A stretch of 64,000 nt of DNA from Meandrina meandrites (GCA_963693305.1 OY855911.1:30768939-30832938), one strand, 5' to 3'; counted from the first letter of the stretch, positions 51,371 to 64,000 are shown. Notes: generated from the letters alone by a model not told the origin. A program made the numbers and translations.

Positions 51371-54300
51371 ATGGCGGCTGCGTCAAGTTCAGCACCAAGT
51401 GAAGTGTTTCTTTCAACGCATGGAAAAGAAAATTTTCAACGAATCGCAAGACTTTTGATATGTGGAGGCACCAGGCTCATGAGGAAAGCTTTTGATCATA
51501 TCCACCATCCGAGTTCTCTTACCATAAAATTGAAAAATCCCGTTTATAAGACAAAGCTCAAAGGAGCCAAGCTCACCAAGCCCCAGAGGGACTGCCTTTA
51601 TCCCACAAGAGGAGATTGCGGGACTTCGGCTGATTTTGACATTAGCCTCCTCTCCAAGCTATTGAGAACAATTTGCAACCTTACCCCCCCATCCACTGGC
51701 TGGGATGTTCTTCCAGCGGATACGGATCATGGCTTGTCTGCTGAGTTAGTCAGAATTAAAGTGTATCGTAATCAGCTTTTCCATGGTTATTCGGACTTGG
51801 AAGTAACTGACGAAGAATTTCGTTCCCTTTGGAAAAGCGTTAGTACGGCGCTCGAAGGAGTCGCACGTTATATTGGTTCCTCGGAGCAATATGAATGGAA
51901 GGAGGCAATCAGTAAGTTGTTAACTGATCCCCTAACATCTGACGCTGATTCGAATGTAAAGGAATTGAAAGAATGGTACGAAAATGACTTGGATGTTGCA
52001 AAGGCTATAAAGGAACTAGAAGTTACTTTTCAAGGCGGAATGGAGTGTGTACAGGAGCAGCTAAAACACACGGGGGAGAGTGTACAGGAGAAGCTCAAGC
52101 AGACAGAGGAGAATGTACAGGAGCTAAAACAGGGGCTAAAACAGATTCAGGAAACCATAGCGAAAGGGATCTCAGGACCATCTCTACAGTCACCAGAGAG
52201 GCAACCAAACTTTTTGCATGGACCAGAAGAGCAACATGCACACGCCGACTCCTCAGCAGGCACGTCAGGGGGGTATCAGTCGTCACAAGTGACAGTTCAA
52301 CCCTTGAAAACATCAACTCAAATTGGAAAAAGCCCTTCAAGAATATCGACATCAACTGAAAGTGAGTTCATAAAGGTCTTACATCCTTGAAACAGATTAC
52401 TTAAGGTGGCCCGCGGCTATTTCTGGGAACGGAGGTGATCTTTTCTAAATCGAATTAATTTTTGGACATGTAAACATTAACCGACTTTTCTGATTTTTGG
52501 CAATCGGAATAACAAAGGCGAACAAAGTAAACGATCACGATATATAAATGCTTTTGAAAAAATCAATTTATGAAAAAAAAACGCGAATATTTTCCAAATG
52601 CGACGATAGACTTTTTCTAATTAATGTCAACAAGTTCAAAAAATTCAACAGTCAACTGTGCAACAATTTCTACCAAGCCGATTTCATTGAAATTTGTTCA
52701 CATTAAAGATTGGATAATTCATCGTCCCATTTGGAAAATATTCGCGTTTTTTCGTAAATATACATTTTAAAGCGCTCATATCTCGTGATCGTTTGCCTTG
52801 TTCGCCCTAAAATTTAAGGCTTTATAAAAATAATGTGAACTTTTGTTATTTCAATTGCTAAAAATCAGAAAAATCGGTTAAGGTTTACATGCCCAAAATT
52901 CGATTTAGAAAAGAGCGCCTCCCGTTCCCAGAAATAGCCGCGGGCCACCTAGCCTCCCACGCAGTCGTTTTTAGGGAGAGATTGGATTGCACTCGCTCCC
53001 CACAAACGCCTGCTCAACCGAATGCAACATTCCTTTCCCATTGTTCATTCGTATAACCTGTAGTAAGATGTAGTAAGATGTAGTAAGATGTAGTAAGACA
53101 GAAAAACAATACACTGAAAGGAGCTTAGGGCGGTCAGGCCAAGTTGCGAAGAACAAAATCCATAATCTTCGCTCAAAACCACTTGTCAACAGCGAGAAAG
53201 CGAAAGGCTCAAGATAGCATAGCGTATTATTTTTCATCTTCCAAAACATCTTCCAATTTTTCCCGAATCTGTTGAAACAGTTCTTCTTTCGCTTGCTTTT
53301 TCAATGCATAATTTTCCAACTGATACAGTCAAGAGTGATCTCTGGCTAGTGCTACAAAAGACATCAAACTTTGTTGTTTCTCTTCGTCTGCTTCTCACTG
53401 ACCTTCTTCTTAGGCGCCATTTTTTTGCTCAGAAATAGTTGCTGGCTACCTAGTTACAGTGTTTACCTCTCTGCAGTGCCAGCTCATGCATGAAGTTCTA
53501 AATCTGTTCTGAATTCTTGGGCACAAAATTTTCGGAAAAGTCCACCTGTTTCGATAAAAAAACAAGTGCCAAGGGAGGAAATAATGGTTATTACATTTCA
53601 CGTTTTAATGTTGAGATCAGAAAAGAACAATGCGGCGCAGAATGCTCTCGGTTTTACGAAGAAAAAATTACAACCAATATGCACTGTAAAACAAACTGAT
53701 TTCAGAAACAATACAAAATCTCCTACAGCAGATTTTGAAATGCAAACAAATGTTTCGTGTCTACGACTTGAATATTTTTGCCGTTCTGTTGACGTACCAC
53801 ACGTGAACACTTCAAATCACGCGCCATATTTTATTCAGTCATGAATACTCCGTACACTTGTCGGTGTCAGTTGTTGCGCTTCGTGCATACGATTTAAATT
53901 AATGCAAAATGATTGCCCAAGGTGTCCCCCGCGACCTTAACTCCGCGTGTTGTGCTTACTTAAAGAGAAATCTTGAGCACATAATCTATTAAATCCTGCT
54001 GGAGAATATAATCTCTTCTTAATCTGTCTACATATTTTTCTTTTTCTTTCTTCGAGCTAGTTAGTGCAGGATTGAAGAGGTCGATGCAAGTAGACAAAAT
54101 TGTGGATGTTACAGAACTTTGCGAGATAATATCTGCTGTTGGTTTGACGACAGACGGGCTCGATACGAAAGAGGAGATGAAGAAAAAGCTTCGTGAACAT
54201 CTTGAAGAATCACCCAAAAGCCAGCAAGTTGCAAAAGTTAGTTCATTCCTTATTTCATTCCTCCCCACAAACACCTGCTCAACCGACAGCAACATTCCTT

Positions 54301-57300
54301 TCCGCCGCTTAGCTAGTCAAATTTATGCAGAGTATTTATCTGTACCGTGTGCTGCTAATTTAGGATTTATCGCTTACAGTACTAGTGCGGCTACTGTTAC
54401 CGGGATCACTTAGACAAAGTTATTATTATTATTATTATTATTAATTGCAAACACACGCGAGGAAAGAAAAGCAAACCTACTTACAGTCCAATCACTTACA
54501 TTACTTACACTACAATAAGTTACATTGTATTAATTAATTAAAACAAAGAATGGCTAAGACCTCTCAATTTACTTACAAAATTTACAAGTACAAAACCAGT
54601 TAAGGGTCGGTTTCCATTTGAAAAAATTTTCCGAAAATTTCCGTTGGAAATTTCCCATCGGGTAGAGCGCGTTCCATTTAGACACCAACCTCATTCGTTC
54701 TCAGGCTCAGGATGTTTTACCAGTAAACTGACAGCACAACAGACAGAAGCTTATTAGGCGAGAATAACCAAGACAAAAATTCACGTGTAAAAATACAACA
54801 ACCTGAAAAAATTAATACGGTAAGTAACTAAATATGTATTACTTATTAGCGACACTTCTCACCTGCAGTTGTACAGCTATGATTCAAGTTATAACAGCAA
54901 AAACCGCGCCAAGGAGCATGGCACTTGGAGGAACGAGGCAACTAGTACAGGATTTTCTGATCATTTCGGTAAAAACGAGAAACAAAAATACCTCTGAAGG
55001 TGTTCCTCTTTTTCCGAAAAATTTCCAGCGGAAAAGTCTGTTCCACTTGATTTTTCACCAGAACATCCGGTTCCTCCGTGCAAATGGAAAACTCTCAAGG
55101 TTCTCCTACAAAACAATAATATCTGTCACCCAGACAAAGTTAACGAATCACAAAGGAGAACGAGATCAATAGATTCTAGCTTTTTTCCTTCGGCCAATGA
55201 AATGTCGAGTACAGAACAATGAAATTTCAACTTGTTCGTTCGCCACGAAAACAGATTAATAACCATCGTCACATATTTTGGTGTTGGGTTTTGATATGGA
55301 TTTTGATTTTGTCGAGTTTTAACTCGATTTGAAAGGTAGATATCAGCGATGTTAATGAATGAGAAATTCGAATCTGTGTAAAAACAGGGAAAGCGATGAC
55401 CGTACCGCATGTCTCCAGACACAAAAGTGGGTGACGTATTTAAATTGGATTTGAATTCTTAAACTTAACCACCGGCTCCCTCGAGCCCTTCGCTGGTTTC
55501 GTCATCTTCCAAGAACAACAACTCGACAAGTGAAGGAATTATTTCAGGATAAAAGTTTATGCAAGTCAGTGTTTAAAAAACCGAGGAAAGATTAAAGAAT
55601 TTCATGTGTCATTTTGCTCAAGGTTCATAACCTTGATTATTGGGACACAAAAAATTTACTACTACCGTTTTTTTCTCGAAATCCACGGGGTAATTCTCAG
55701 AGAGTGAACAGTGAAACGGAAACATTTTTTCGAAAGGAACCTGTCGAATTTTTGTCGAGAAGGATGCGAGCTTAAGGGTAAACTATTTATTTCAAATTAA
55801 GTGTGCTATTTATTTCAAATTAAGTGTAACAAATTGGCGGGCAGTCGATGAATTGTATTTAAGCGTGAATAGAGAAAATGAATTCGGTTTCGCCATTTTA
55901 CATAAGCGATGTTGCTCGCGCGGATAAACTACCGCTTCCAACGGATTCATAATTTTTTTCGCAGCCATTAAAACGCCGTAAGACCGTCTAGGGGCGTAGC
56001 CAAGGGGGTGTCCTGGGATTATAAGTCAGGTGGCGAAAAAGCCCGAATCCGAAGAATCAACATGGCATTAATCTTTTCTCGTGCTAGGTAGTTACATACT
56101 CCATTTTTAGGAACGAACATCTGCAGTGGACCAAGTAAGTACCCTGGGGTGACAGAGTGCGACCTCCTTCCCTTGGAAAATCGTAGCTACGCCTCGCCCG
56201 TCTAACTATAAATGACGGTAGTGTAGCCACTTGAAAAGCTAGCCTTTGAATCGAAACTTTCATATTTTAGACGAATGTGTCAACGGCCTCGTTGTGAAAA
56301 AAAAATTCACAGCCCTAAAATCAACGGATCGTCAAACTAAACAAAACATTGAACGTTTAAAGGAATTTGAGAATAGTTCCGTGGCAAGTCTTACAGAATG
56401 CAAAATATAATTCACTGCACGATGAATTTGTTACTGCGGTCGGCATTTTCAAGTTCTACGCGTTCGTCAACATAATCCGTTGTTTGCCGTTTTACCCTTC
56501 GATTTATGACTCGTAAATACCATAGATCTCCTTTTTGAGACTTGTTTAACCCTACGTTGCTTTTTCAGGTCTGTGGCGAGGAAGATCGACTGCACATTTT
56601 CCACGAAGTTCTTGTATAAAAGGCATTCAAGTTAATAATTTTTTCCCGGTGTTTCAGCCATCGTAACATGCCATACTAAAATGAAATATTTTAAGTGCGC
56701 ATCGAATTCACGGAAAATTTTATAACGATCATTTTGATTGGTCATCGTCAAAAATGCCTCAATCGTGATTGGTTAGGTTGTCTGACGAGTAAAACAATGG
56801 CAAAGGAATGTTGGTCTCGGTTGATCACCCCTGAAAACGACTGCGTGGGAGACAAGTGGATGATAGATGCCAATAGTATCTATCAAAGGACGGTGATTGT
56901 CAGTACGTTTACTAATGCACTCACGTTTTGCACATCACACGAAACCTCAAATTTACAGGATCTACATTACATGCCGCTTACTGTGAAACACATATAAGAA
57001 AAGCACAATTCATGCAGTTGTATATTTGTCCGTGTGAAATCGGAGGGGAAGATTCGTTAAGCGCAGAACATGTGTGCACTAACAAAAGGAATAACCGCAT
57101 TTTATAAAAACTCGTAAAATAAATCAAATATTTAGCACTACTGTGCTAATTGTGGACACTGTAAATAAGCAAACAAATAATGTAATTGGATCAAAAATTT
57201 GTCGAAAAACCCAGCTGGAAGGAGGCTGACCAGTTGGCTATTTACAAAGAGTGGAAGGGTTAACACCAATCCATCCAGTGGCAGGGAGAAGGATTTGAAC

Positions 57301-58108
57301 ACGGTACTTCCGGATTAGAAGTACATTTCGCTAACCACTAGGTTACGCTCGCCTCCTTCATCACATTTGGCCGTATTTACCTAGGATGATGATAATTCGT
57401 CTCAGACATATGATGCATCTAACATTAACTGAATTTAGGTAAATAAGAGCCGCATAGAACTCGTGTGTCAACAAATAAAGCTCTTGTGAGAGGGACTAGA
57501 CTCAACAGCATACCCGATCCGCACCGCAAAAAGGGCTCCGTAATCACCTCGATCCAAAGCAGTGCATTTATTTTTCTTAAATATGCATTGTATCTATCAG
57601 GGTCTAAATAATTATGCATCCAGCTGCACAAGTTTAATTCCATCAAAATGAAAGAGGGCCTCGTCATTTTTTTTTTCATTCACCGTTCGCCTCGCTCATC
57701 CCGTTTTTCGCACTGATCCCCAACTAACCGAACGGCTGGAACAAGTGGAAAAAAAAAAAGAAAAGAACAAGTTATTTGTCTAGCCACGGCGGCCGAGAAG
57801 TTGTATACGAACTATGTGGCATTAAAAATTTGGCAAAAAAAAGAATTTAAAAGGTAGACACTGGCTAAAAAATATTATTTCGGAAGTTTCGGCCACTGCT
57901 GTTGCCTTCTTTAACACAAGATAAAAAATGCAAATATCTAACGGCGTCCCACACGATATGTGATATAACTAAATCACACCTTGAATGAACTTTCTCTAGG
58001 GTATTTCTTAATGACTCAAAGCCATTTAGGCGAGCTGAGGTTAAGTTTAACCACCTAAATGGCTTTAGTAGTAATAATAATAATAATAGCAATAGCAATA
58101 GCAATAGC

Positions 58109-58147
<39 letters not shown>

Positions 58148-58406
58148 TACGAAGAAAACACTGATTGGCGGCGCGTGTTTCTAAATTATTCTCAACTATC
58201 ACATGGTTTTTGACCGACAGCCGAGTCGAAATGGATTTCTCATCTCTGTTAATGTAAACGCCTGCCGCGAGTTTTGATTTTCTCAAGAAACCTTTTTATA
58301 AGGATGCATCCTCGTGCTTGGCCGAAACCCTGCGGGGCAGCAAATCTCTATACAAATGGCCTCTGTCACACAAGGTGCTTTTCAATACGGCACTGTGGAC
58401 CTAAAA

Positions 58407-58457
<51 letters not shown>

Positions 58458-60986
58458 ATTTTAAACCGACTCCATGGGCGTAACCTAAGAAGGGAATATC
58501 TTTGCATATAATAATTTGAGTTTTAATGTATCTCCTCAGACATTTCATGTTATTTCCGAAGCTGGTAAAGCGGATGAATACAAGCGTAGAGAGCTTTGCC
58601 ACCTCTATAACGACACAAGAGAGGTTTTGAATCGACTGGACGATGACTACAAGCAAACTCTTCAAAAACGCTTGGGAGACTTCAAAGATTTCAGAACGAC
58701 CTTAGAAGAAAACATAAAAAATCTCGAGCCAAGAGACCAATATGTTGTTCTTGTAGCAGGTAGGAAGTTTGATAAAATTGAAATTTCATATGTAAACTCT
58801 GCAAATTTCATACTACAATAGCTACAACAAGAATGTTAAGACGGAAAACAAAACCACTGCATGCGCTTACTTGGTTTGTTTTTTCTTATTTATAAATATG
58901 CTATAGGGCATAGACCCCATGCAAAAATGGCTTCCAATTTAAAATTGCTCTGTATGTATTTAAATTAGCCTAGCTAACCTCGTTTTTGAGTTGATAACTC
59001 AAAGGAATTTTTAATCTAGAACGACGTTAGAAAGTATATGCTGTTTGGCCGGTCAGTGGACATCCTAAAATTTAAAATGCGGTTGTAACTCACCTTTAAA
59101 ATCTAAAAATAAATTTTCGGCAACCTTCCTGTTGTCTTCCTCAAAGTAAAATGACTTAAAGAATAAATTTAAAAGTTTTGTGACAGTCCCTAAGGGATAC
59201 AATTAGTAGCAAGTATGCTTTAGGGAAAGGCTGGCGTTCATTAAAAGCTTCGGTGTTCACAGTGGAATGCAAAGATTGCAAAAATAACAGGCGTAGGAAG
59301 GGGGGGGGAGGGGGGGTTCGAGGGGTTCGAATGAACAAATAGTGGGGGAATAGAAAACAAACTTTGAGTGTTGCAGCTTTTAAATTACGCTGCTTTTAGT
59401 ACATTGACGGTGGAGCCGGGGGGGTGGGGGCCTTAAGCTTTTACCCTGAGATTCCTTTGCTGCACACGTCAAGCTTTTGTAAAACGTTTAGTGTACTAAG
59501 CCGGTATGCATGTATGAATGTATCAGGAAATATTGTTGTTATGACTAAAAATACCTGTTATTTTACACTCCATCGAGTTTGAAATATTGACGTGCACAAT
59601 ACTGAAAATAGCATTTCCGGGCCTCTAGATTTCAAAATATTCTGGGTGGACATGCCCCTAGACCCCGCTAGAGGCTCGTGCCTTTGGCACTCGTATTTAA
59701 TAACCACCCTTAATAAATATTCCTGTCAATGCGAACACCCTTCCAAAAACCTAAGCTACGCGCCTGAATAAACGTTTGTTTCGTTTGCCCACGCCACGTT
59801 CTAGTATTTCAACATAGTTTGGATGAATGTCATGTTCAGTGGTCTCCGCGTGCTGTTTTATTGCAGGCTCATTATTGCCTCGAGTGCCAGGTTTGTGCTC
59901 TGCCCCTCGAGAGTTCCAGGATAGTTTACTTTCACCAATGTACACAAAAGGGCACGATTTGCCTTCCACTTTGTATACGATGCAAGTAACTTGTTAACAT
60001 TCTTAACATTCTTAACATTCTTATTACATCGTATACAAAAGTGTAAAAACTCGGAAAACCTGAAGCGGCGTAGGATTTTGAGGCATATTCAAAAGTGTCT
60101 GTAGGGAACCGAATTTTAACAAGCTGGAGTTTGAATTCACGGGACAAATCGAAGGGACCAAGTTTTCTGGTTTCTCGGACTCAACAATAATTCAATAGTT
60201 AAAATTACGAGAAATAAAATGTTTCAAAGAAAAACAAAAGTACCATAATACAGTGTTTTGCAGAAAAACAAAAGTGTCATATTACAAACGAAAGAAGTTG
60301 TGTTACAGTAGTAAGGATAAGCGTAAGTATCACGTTTAGCGTTTCAACTTCTTATTAAAGAGAAATAAGGTAAACAAAAAAATACATAAAACACCATACT
60401 TTTAATTAATCGGCCACTTCGCATTCTGCACTAATCTTTAAGTCTCTGAGTCTCAGTCTCAGTTTTAGACGTTTCGTAGGAAGTCTTAATTAATAAAAAT
60501 GGTGCATATTTTTATAATAAATGTCTTGAGCATCTTCCATCCATCATTATCTCTTGCATAATCGATCTCTTCGTCGTTACAAAACATACGTTTTATTAGG
60601 AGATTTGGTTTATGCATTAATCGGTTGACACAATGCATTTTAGCATTTATTTTAATATTCACGCTTCCATTTTTTTGTTTTCTTAAGGTGAAACTAGCGC
60701 TGGTAAAAGCAGTGTCATCAACTTGATTCTTGGAGAAGAAATTCTACCGAGAGCAGTGTTGAGTACAACATTGACAATCTTTGAGTTAAAGTATGGTGAA
60801 AAACCCATGATTGGCCTACACTTCAAAGAAAACGATGGCTCACGTGATCCGGTGTATTACGAGTTAACTGGACCCAAAGAGACCTACGAACAGCAGATAA
60901 CGAATTTGACAGGTCAAAAGAAGAACCGAGGGAAGGTGTCTCCTTACAAGAAGGTAGAGCTATTTTGGCCGCATCCTTTGTTTCAG
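51371..60986 (+). CDS. HEPN (DZIP3-type), SAP-like, dynamin-like GTPase fusion gene (3' end not found in window)
   Basis: Four exons join in consistent phase: 51371-52361 (donor gtgagt), 54061-54236 (acceptor gagctag, donor gttagt), 58540-58759 (ctcctcag / gtaggaag) and 60688-60986 (ttcttaag / gtaatc). MAAASSSAPSEVF at 51371 is the likely start; an ATG at 51305 is possible. Exon 1 holds a DZIP3-type HEPN domain with RNQLFH (R-x4-H), then a coiled coil. Exon 2 has a SAP-like VTELCEIISAVGLTTDGL...KKLREHL. Exon 3 is helical. Exon 4 has the P-loop GETSAGKSS of dynamin/SLIP-GC-like GTPases. HEPN with R-x4-H often marks RNA cleavage or innate immunity, and such GTPases remodel membranes or act in interferon-like responses; a defence role is inference. 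Confidence 0.65.
52403..52950. mobile_element. Foldback MITE in intron 1 of the HEPN/GTPase gene
   Basis: aggtggcccgcggctatttc at 52403 pairs with gaaatagccgcgggccacct to 52950, and the arms continue through ttcccagaaa, aaacgcgaatattttccaaat and acgatcacgatat / atctcgtgatcgt. It has long stems and no coding capacity. Confidence 0.75.
53058..53100. repeat. 10-base tandem repeat (gtagtaagat)x4
   Basis: Four consecutive copies of tgtagtaaga inside an intron. Confidence 0.85.
54384..55240. repeat. Fragments of the 10345-10902 MITE family with (TTA)n
   Basis: agtgcggctactgttaccgg at 54384 is followed by tcac..agacaaagttattatt; the second piece, cacccagacaaagttaacgaatcac...gaaatgtcgagtacagaacaatgaaatttcaact, is at 55127-55240. 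They may be two ends of one larger derivative. Confidence 0.55.
55241..57100. other. Long intron of the HEPN/GTPase gene, no other gene seen
   Basis: AT-rich, with scattered repeat traces such as aacgactgcgtgggaga near 56830, related to cctcccacgcagtcgttttt at 52951. No exon was recognised. Confidence 0.45.
57140..57360 (-). repeat. tRNA-derived SINE
   Basis: On the - strand the head carries an A-box-like taacctagtggttagcg and a B-box-like gtgttcaaatcc with an anticodon-like stem (gtacttc/gaagtac), then the body ctggtcagcctccttccagctggg and an AT-rich tail. The acceptor stem does not pair, so it is not a functional tRNA. From memory the body resembles a common coral SINE. Confidence 0.6.
58068..58147. 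repeat. (TAA)n / (AGCAAT)n microsatellite
   Basis: taataa units surround five agcaat units. Confidence 0.95.
58404..58459. repeat. (TAAA)n microsatellite
   Basis: About 14 perfect aaat/taaa units shortly before exon 3 of the GTPase gene. Confidence 0.95.
59751..60060 (-). pseudogene. Penelope-like retroelement fragment with GIY-YIG nuclease remnant
   Basis: On the - strand, CPFVYIGESKLSWNSRGAEHKPGTR...AIKQHAETTEHDIHPNYVEILERG fits the GIY-YIG endonuclease that ends Penelope-like polyproteins (YIGES, R..EH, HA...HDI). The sequence upstream is frameshifted across a three-fold ttaagaatg repeat (59998-60025), and no reverse transcriptase was found. It lies in an intron in antisense orientation. 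Confidence 0.6.
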
Positions 60987-61590
60987 GTAATCTTGCGTGT
61001 TGCTTTTTTTTATATATTACCTGAGCATTAAGAATTTAGATACCTTTGATACAAAAGATACGTATTTAAATAATTTAGTAGATGATTCAATTGGTGTTTT
61101 CATCAGTGTTACACAAAGTGTTTGCATGAAAAACAGAAAACAGCCATATCATAGAGCAGGCAGAAATAGATGATTTGTCATGATTATATAACTCTATAGC
61201 GGCTGAGTTATTACGAAATGATGAAATGGGGCACAAATAAGGTGACAATAGAATTGAACAATCAGTAAAGTAGATTTTACTATTAATATAATTAGCTCAG
61301 TTAAATATCCGTTTTTATTATATATACGCGAGTGTTTTACTGGAACATATTCCACTGATAAAATTCATACGAAATTACATCCGGGACCGTAGAGGCGTAT
61401 TTTCCATATTCTCATTAGTGAGGACATCGATGACGTCATTTCGCGCCATTGCGCGGCTGCCAAGCGTTGTCAAACGCCGGTCGAAAGATGGCGAGCGATA
61501 GAAAAGCCAGTTAAGTTCACTGAAGCCAACATAAAATCTTTCACTAAGAAGCAGGGAAATACTGACATAAAGCAGGAAACTTCACATGAC

Positions 61591-62258
61591 TTAAGGACGT
61601 TCGCGCTAATTCTTTATGCGCATCCTTACTGCGCACGTAATTCCTGTCGCAACGCTGCGCCACGTCATGCATCGAGCGCGCGCGCTGAGAGAACTTTCCA
61701 ACCACATATAGGGTGAGTAGCCGTTGCGATAACTTCGCTTGCAGTTTGCTAGCTTAAATGGTCGGTGACCCCTACTTTTTTCTTAACAGATCACTTTTGT
61801 TAACAATTATCTACGTTTTGTGAGAAAATGAAAAAAATCTATCGATTAAAAGGTTGATTTTTTTGGCCCCACGCACGTTCGAATTCCGCTTTTTGATCTT
61901 TTCGTTTTGCCGTACGACGGGTTCAAATGCCTCTCTCCAGGGCTAAGTTTTGCATAAAAGATGGCAACACTTGAAATTATTTACGCAACAGACGCACTTC
62001 TTCAAAATATCACCAAGATCGTTTGCCTCCGTTTTCTCATCATCGATAATTTAAACTACAAACCTTGAAAGCCGTGCGAAATTACGTGCGCCAATTTTTC
62101 AAAATCAGGGTAGTTTTCTACAGACTTTATCTCTGAAACGAAGTCGGTGACCCCCACTTTTTTTTTGTATTTCTGACACAAGTAACTCATTATTCGTCCT
62201 CAGTAAAAATTTTAGAAAAATCTATCGACTAGAAAATTTTCGCGCGAACGTCCTTAAA
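61591..62258. mobile_element. Foldback element, about 0.67 kb
   Basis: ttaaggacgttcgcgc at 61591 pairs with gcgcgaacgtccttaa ending about 62258. Inside, ggtcggtgacccctactttttt (near 61760) and agtcggtgacccccacttttt (near 62142) are direct repeats, each followed by a tgaaaaaaatctatcga / agaaaaatctatcga block. Confidence 0.65.
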
Positions 62259-62739
62259 ACAATTCACAGACTGTTTCTTGCAAATTAGACTAAAGGGGAG
62301 ATATTTAAGAAATTCCAGCCCCCGATCGAGCTGCAAGAGTTTACGTATTAAGGTTTGTGCTTCCGATTCACTGCCCTAGTTTTTGTCTGTATAATAAAAA
62401 GAACATTACACGTTGGCTCAAGGATATGAATTTTATGTTTGAGCGGCAAAAACACACCGTGTAATATCCTGACTGTTTATGGAATAGACCTCCCTACTGA
62501 CAAATACCATAGATGTATCCTGTATTGTCTTCGAACATTACAGCACACTAAAAAATAAATAAATGGCAATACCGTTCTTCTTCATATGCGTAGATATCCA
62601 TTAACATCGAGTTGTTCTTGAAACACATCACGTGATACAGCCAAAATTGAGGAATTTTTAAGGCCCATTCCAAACGCCGCTCCACTCATGTGCTGAACCT
62701 AACCAAGTTCGACCTTGAAGTAACTTTGCCCGGGGGTGG

Positions 62740-63115
62740 AGGGGGAGACGCCCATAAAAATGACGGGGGTGCTCGTCGTATCTTTAAGGGGGAAAAATTG
62801 GTGAATTGGTACCGCTTTTAACGTAAAATGATGGTCCCCGGAGTTGTCAAGGTACGTTTTAGGGGCCTTTAAGGTCATCGATCTGATGAAATGACAGGAA
62901 CCGTTATCGTATCGGTTACGTTGATAACTTCTATTCCTGGGTTATTTCGTGAAAACAGTTATGCCGGTGCAAGCTAATTTGTTATTTTAGAATTGGTACC
63001 TCTTAGGGGGAAAATGAATTTGGGCCGCGCCCACAAAACAAGTTTCTGGTGTATTTTAAGGGTGTTTCCGAGATTTTTCGACGAGCACCCCTGTCATTTT
63101 TAAAGGGGAGTCCCG
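62740..63115. repeat. Inverted-repeat element, about 375 bp
   Basis: aaaaatgacgggggtgctcgtcg near 62757 pairs with cgacgagcacccctgtcattttt near 63079. No gene. Confidence 0.55.
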
Positions 63116-64000
63116 CCTGGGCGACTTTGGAGCGACAGCTGATTCAGAAGGCGTATTTGTGTCGAACGTAATTCGCCGAAACCAGTCGTAAACAATAATC
63201 TTGATCGAATGTCTGCGTTGAGAATGATTAAAAGTTTTTGCAGTCCAAATCGGCAAACTATTTTTCAATTTTTTGCTATAACAAATAAATAATATTTCCG
63301 GAAAAGCAAATTCATTCCGCAAAATTTATTTACCTAAAGCGTGTTAGTTTGTAAATACTTATTTGCAAATCTGATCTCACAAATTGGGCTAACAGCAACA
63401 ATGAATTACTGCCAAAGCAATTCTCTTGTAAAGTTCCGTTTCTCTTGAGCTACAACATATTAAAAAATAGTACCCAGTGGGTACATGAGTCTAATGCGTC
63501 ATGGATTGTTAGTGCGGTTGAAATATGTTGAAGTAGTTTCGGCATTACGGCATAGAGCAAGAGGTGTAGCAGAGTTTTGGTAGTAAGAGTGGTTCAGAAG
63601 AAGTCGATAATATTTGTTCTCTTAAGTATATATATATTTATATATATTTATTCATGTTAAAAGATTAGTGCGTTGTAGACCATAGGAAGATCGTACAGAT
63701 TTAGAGGGGGGATCCTGAAAAAATTTGTTTGCAAAAGCAAAAAAAGCCCAACTACATTTTTTGCAGGCATGAAAAAAATTGTCTGCAAGAAGATGACACC
63801 GAAAAAAATGTTTTCACAGACAACGATACAGAAACAAAATTGTTTGTCTTGAAAAAATTTTCATCCCCCTGCTTCCAAAAAAATAATGGTCCGCCCCATA
63901 GATAGACAAGATACAGCCGCTTATTTAGTATTCTAAATATCCTAAATCACATCAAAATAAGCCACAATATATATTTTTTAATTCCTTTGCAATTTATGCA

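Larger units (their letters stand above)
60987..64000. other. Intron or intergenic region to the window end
   Basis: I found no further exon of the GTPase gene with confidence (no DxPG or TKxD block). Foldback elements are at 61591-62258 and 62740-63115. An AT microsatellite lies at 63628-63650. Confidence 0.4.

Noticed and set aside
54834..55172. 112-codon frame starting MYYLLATLLTCSC
   Set aside because: It crosses MITE fragments (cacccagacaaagttaac) and has no domain or splice context.
57273..57354. tRNA gene candidate on -
   Set aside because: A and B boxes are present, but the acceptor stem does not pair and a SINE-like body follows, so it is annotated as a SINE.
63056..63322. 88-codon frame on - near the window end
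   Set aside because: It covers one arm of the 62740-63115 inverted repeat and shows no protein motif.

Overview
The window is nuclear DNA of an animal and most probably of a stony coral. Host genes are split into exons with standard GT/AG junctions, the spacers are packed with foldback elements, MITEs and microsatellites, and a tandem array encodes PAN-domain proteins resembling coral 'uncharacterized skeletal organic matrix protein 5'. The species assignment is inference.

Layout. (1) 1-17.8 kb and 34.5-37.1 kb hold four tandem copies of one secreted-protein gene: copy 1 at 1-2046 (5' end outside the window), copy 2 at 4657-6901 (complete), copy 3 at 11255-13565 (nonsense codon in exon 1) and copy 4 at 34693-37051 (last exon shortened by an in-frame deletion). 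Each has PAN exon, short Cys-rich exon, a duplicated version of that exon (open only in copy 1) and a large last exon. The spacers share a repeated upstream module with a likely 5'UTR exon and splice donor. (2) 17852-34530 is a 16.7 kb Polinton/Maverick (adintovirus-like) provirus inserted between copies 3 and 4, probably in the first intron of copy 4. (3) 37-51 kb is intergenic: two inverted copies of a MITE, a broken PIF/Harbinger transposon (43.2-46.6 kb) with nested MITEs, and other foldback elements. (4) 51.3-61 kb holds the first four exons of a gene predicted to encode HEPN(DZIP3-type), SAP-like, helical and dynamin-like GTPase segments; its 3' end lies beyond the window or in unrecognised exons.

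The Polinton is the notable object. It has protein-primed DNA polymerase B, retroviral-type integrase, FtsK/HerA-type packaging ATPase, adenain-like protease, double-jelly-roll major capsid protein, penton-like minor capsid protein, a proline-rich structural protein, a basic core-like protein, a parvovirus-type phospholipase A2 protein, a second protein with the same zinc-ribbon N terminus, a collagen-stalk fibre candidate, and several small unknown proteins. Almost all frames are open. Most genes carry a TATATA-like motif just before the start codon, and two divergent pairs share one motif. The 161-bp terminal inverted repeats are identical, and each is itself an interrupted palindrome able to fold into a hairpin, while the sequence just inside has diverged. 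That architecture recalls viral hairpin telomeres and is the best candidate here for undescribed biology.

Together the Polinton genes suggest a complete virus-like life cycle: integrase inserts the DNA, PolB copies it, ATPase and protease package and mature capsids of the two jelly-roll proteins, and the PLA2 and collagen-fibre proteins are candidates for membrane breach and attachment. The host genes around it look like a decaying multigene family.
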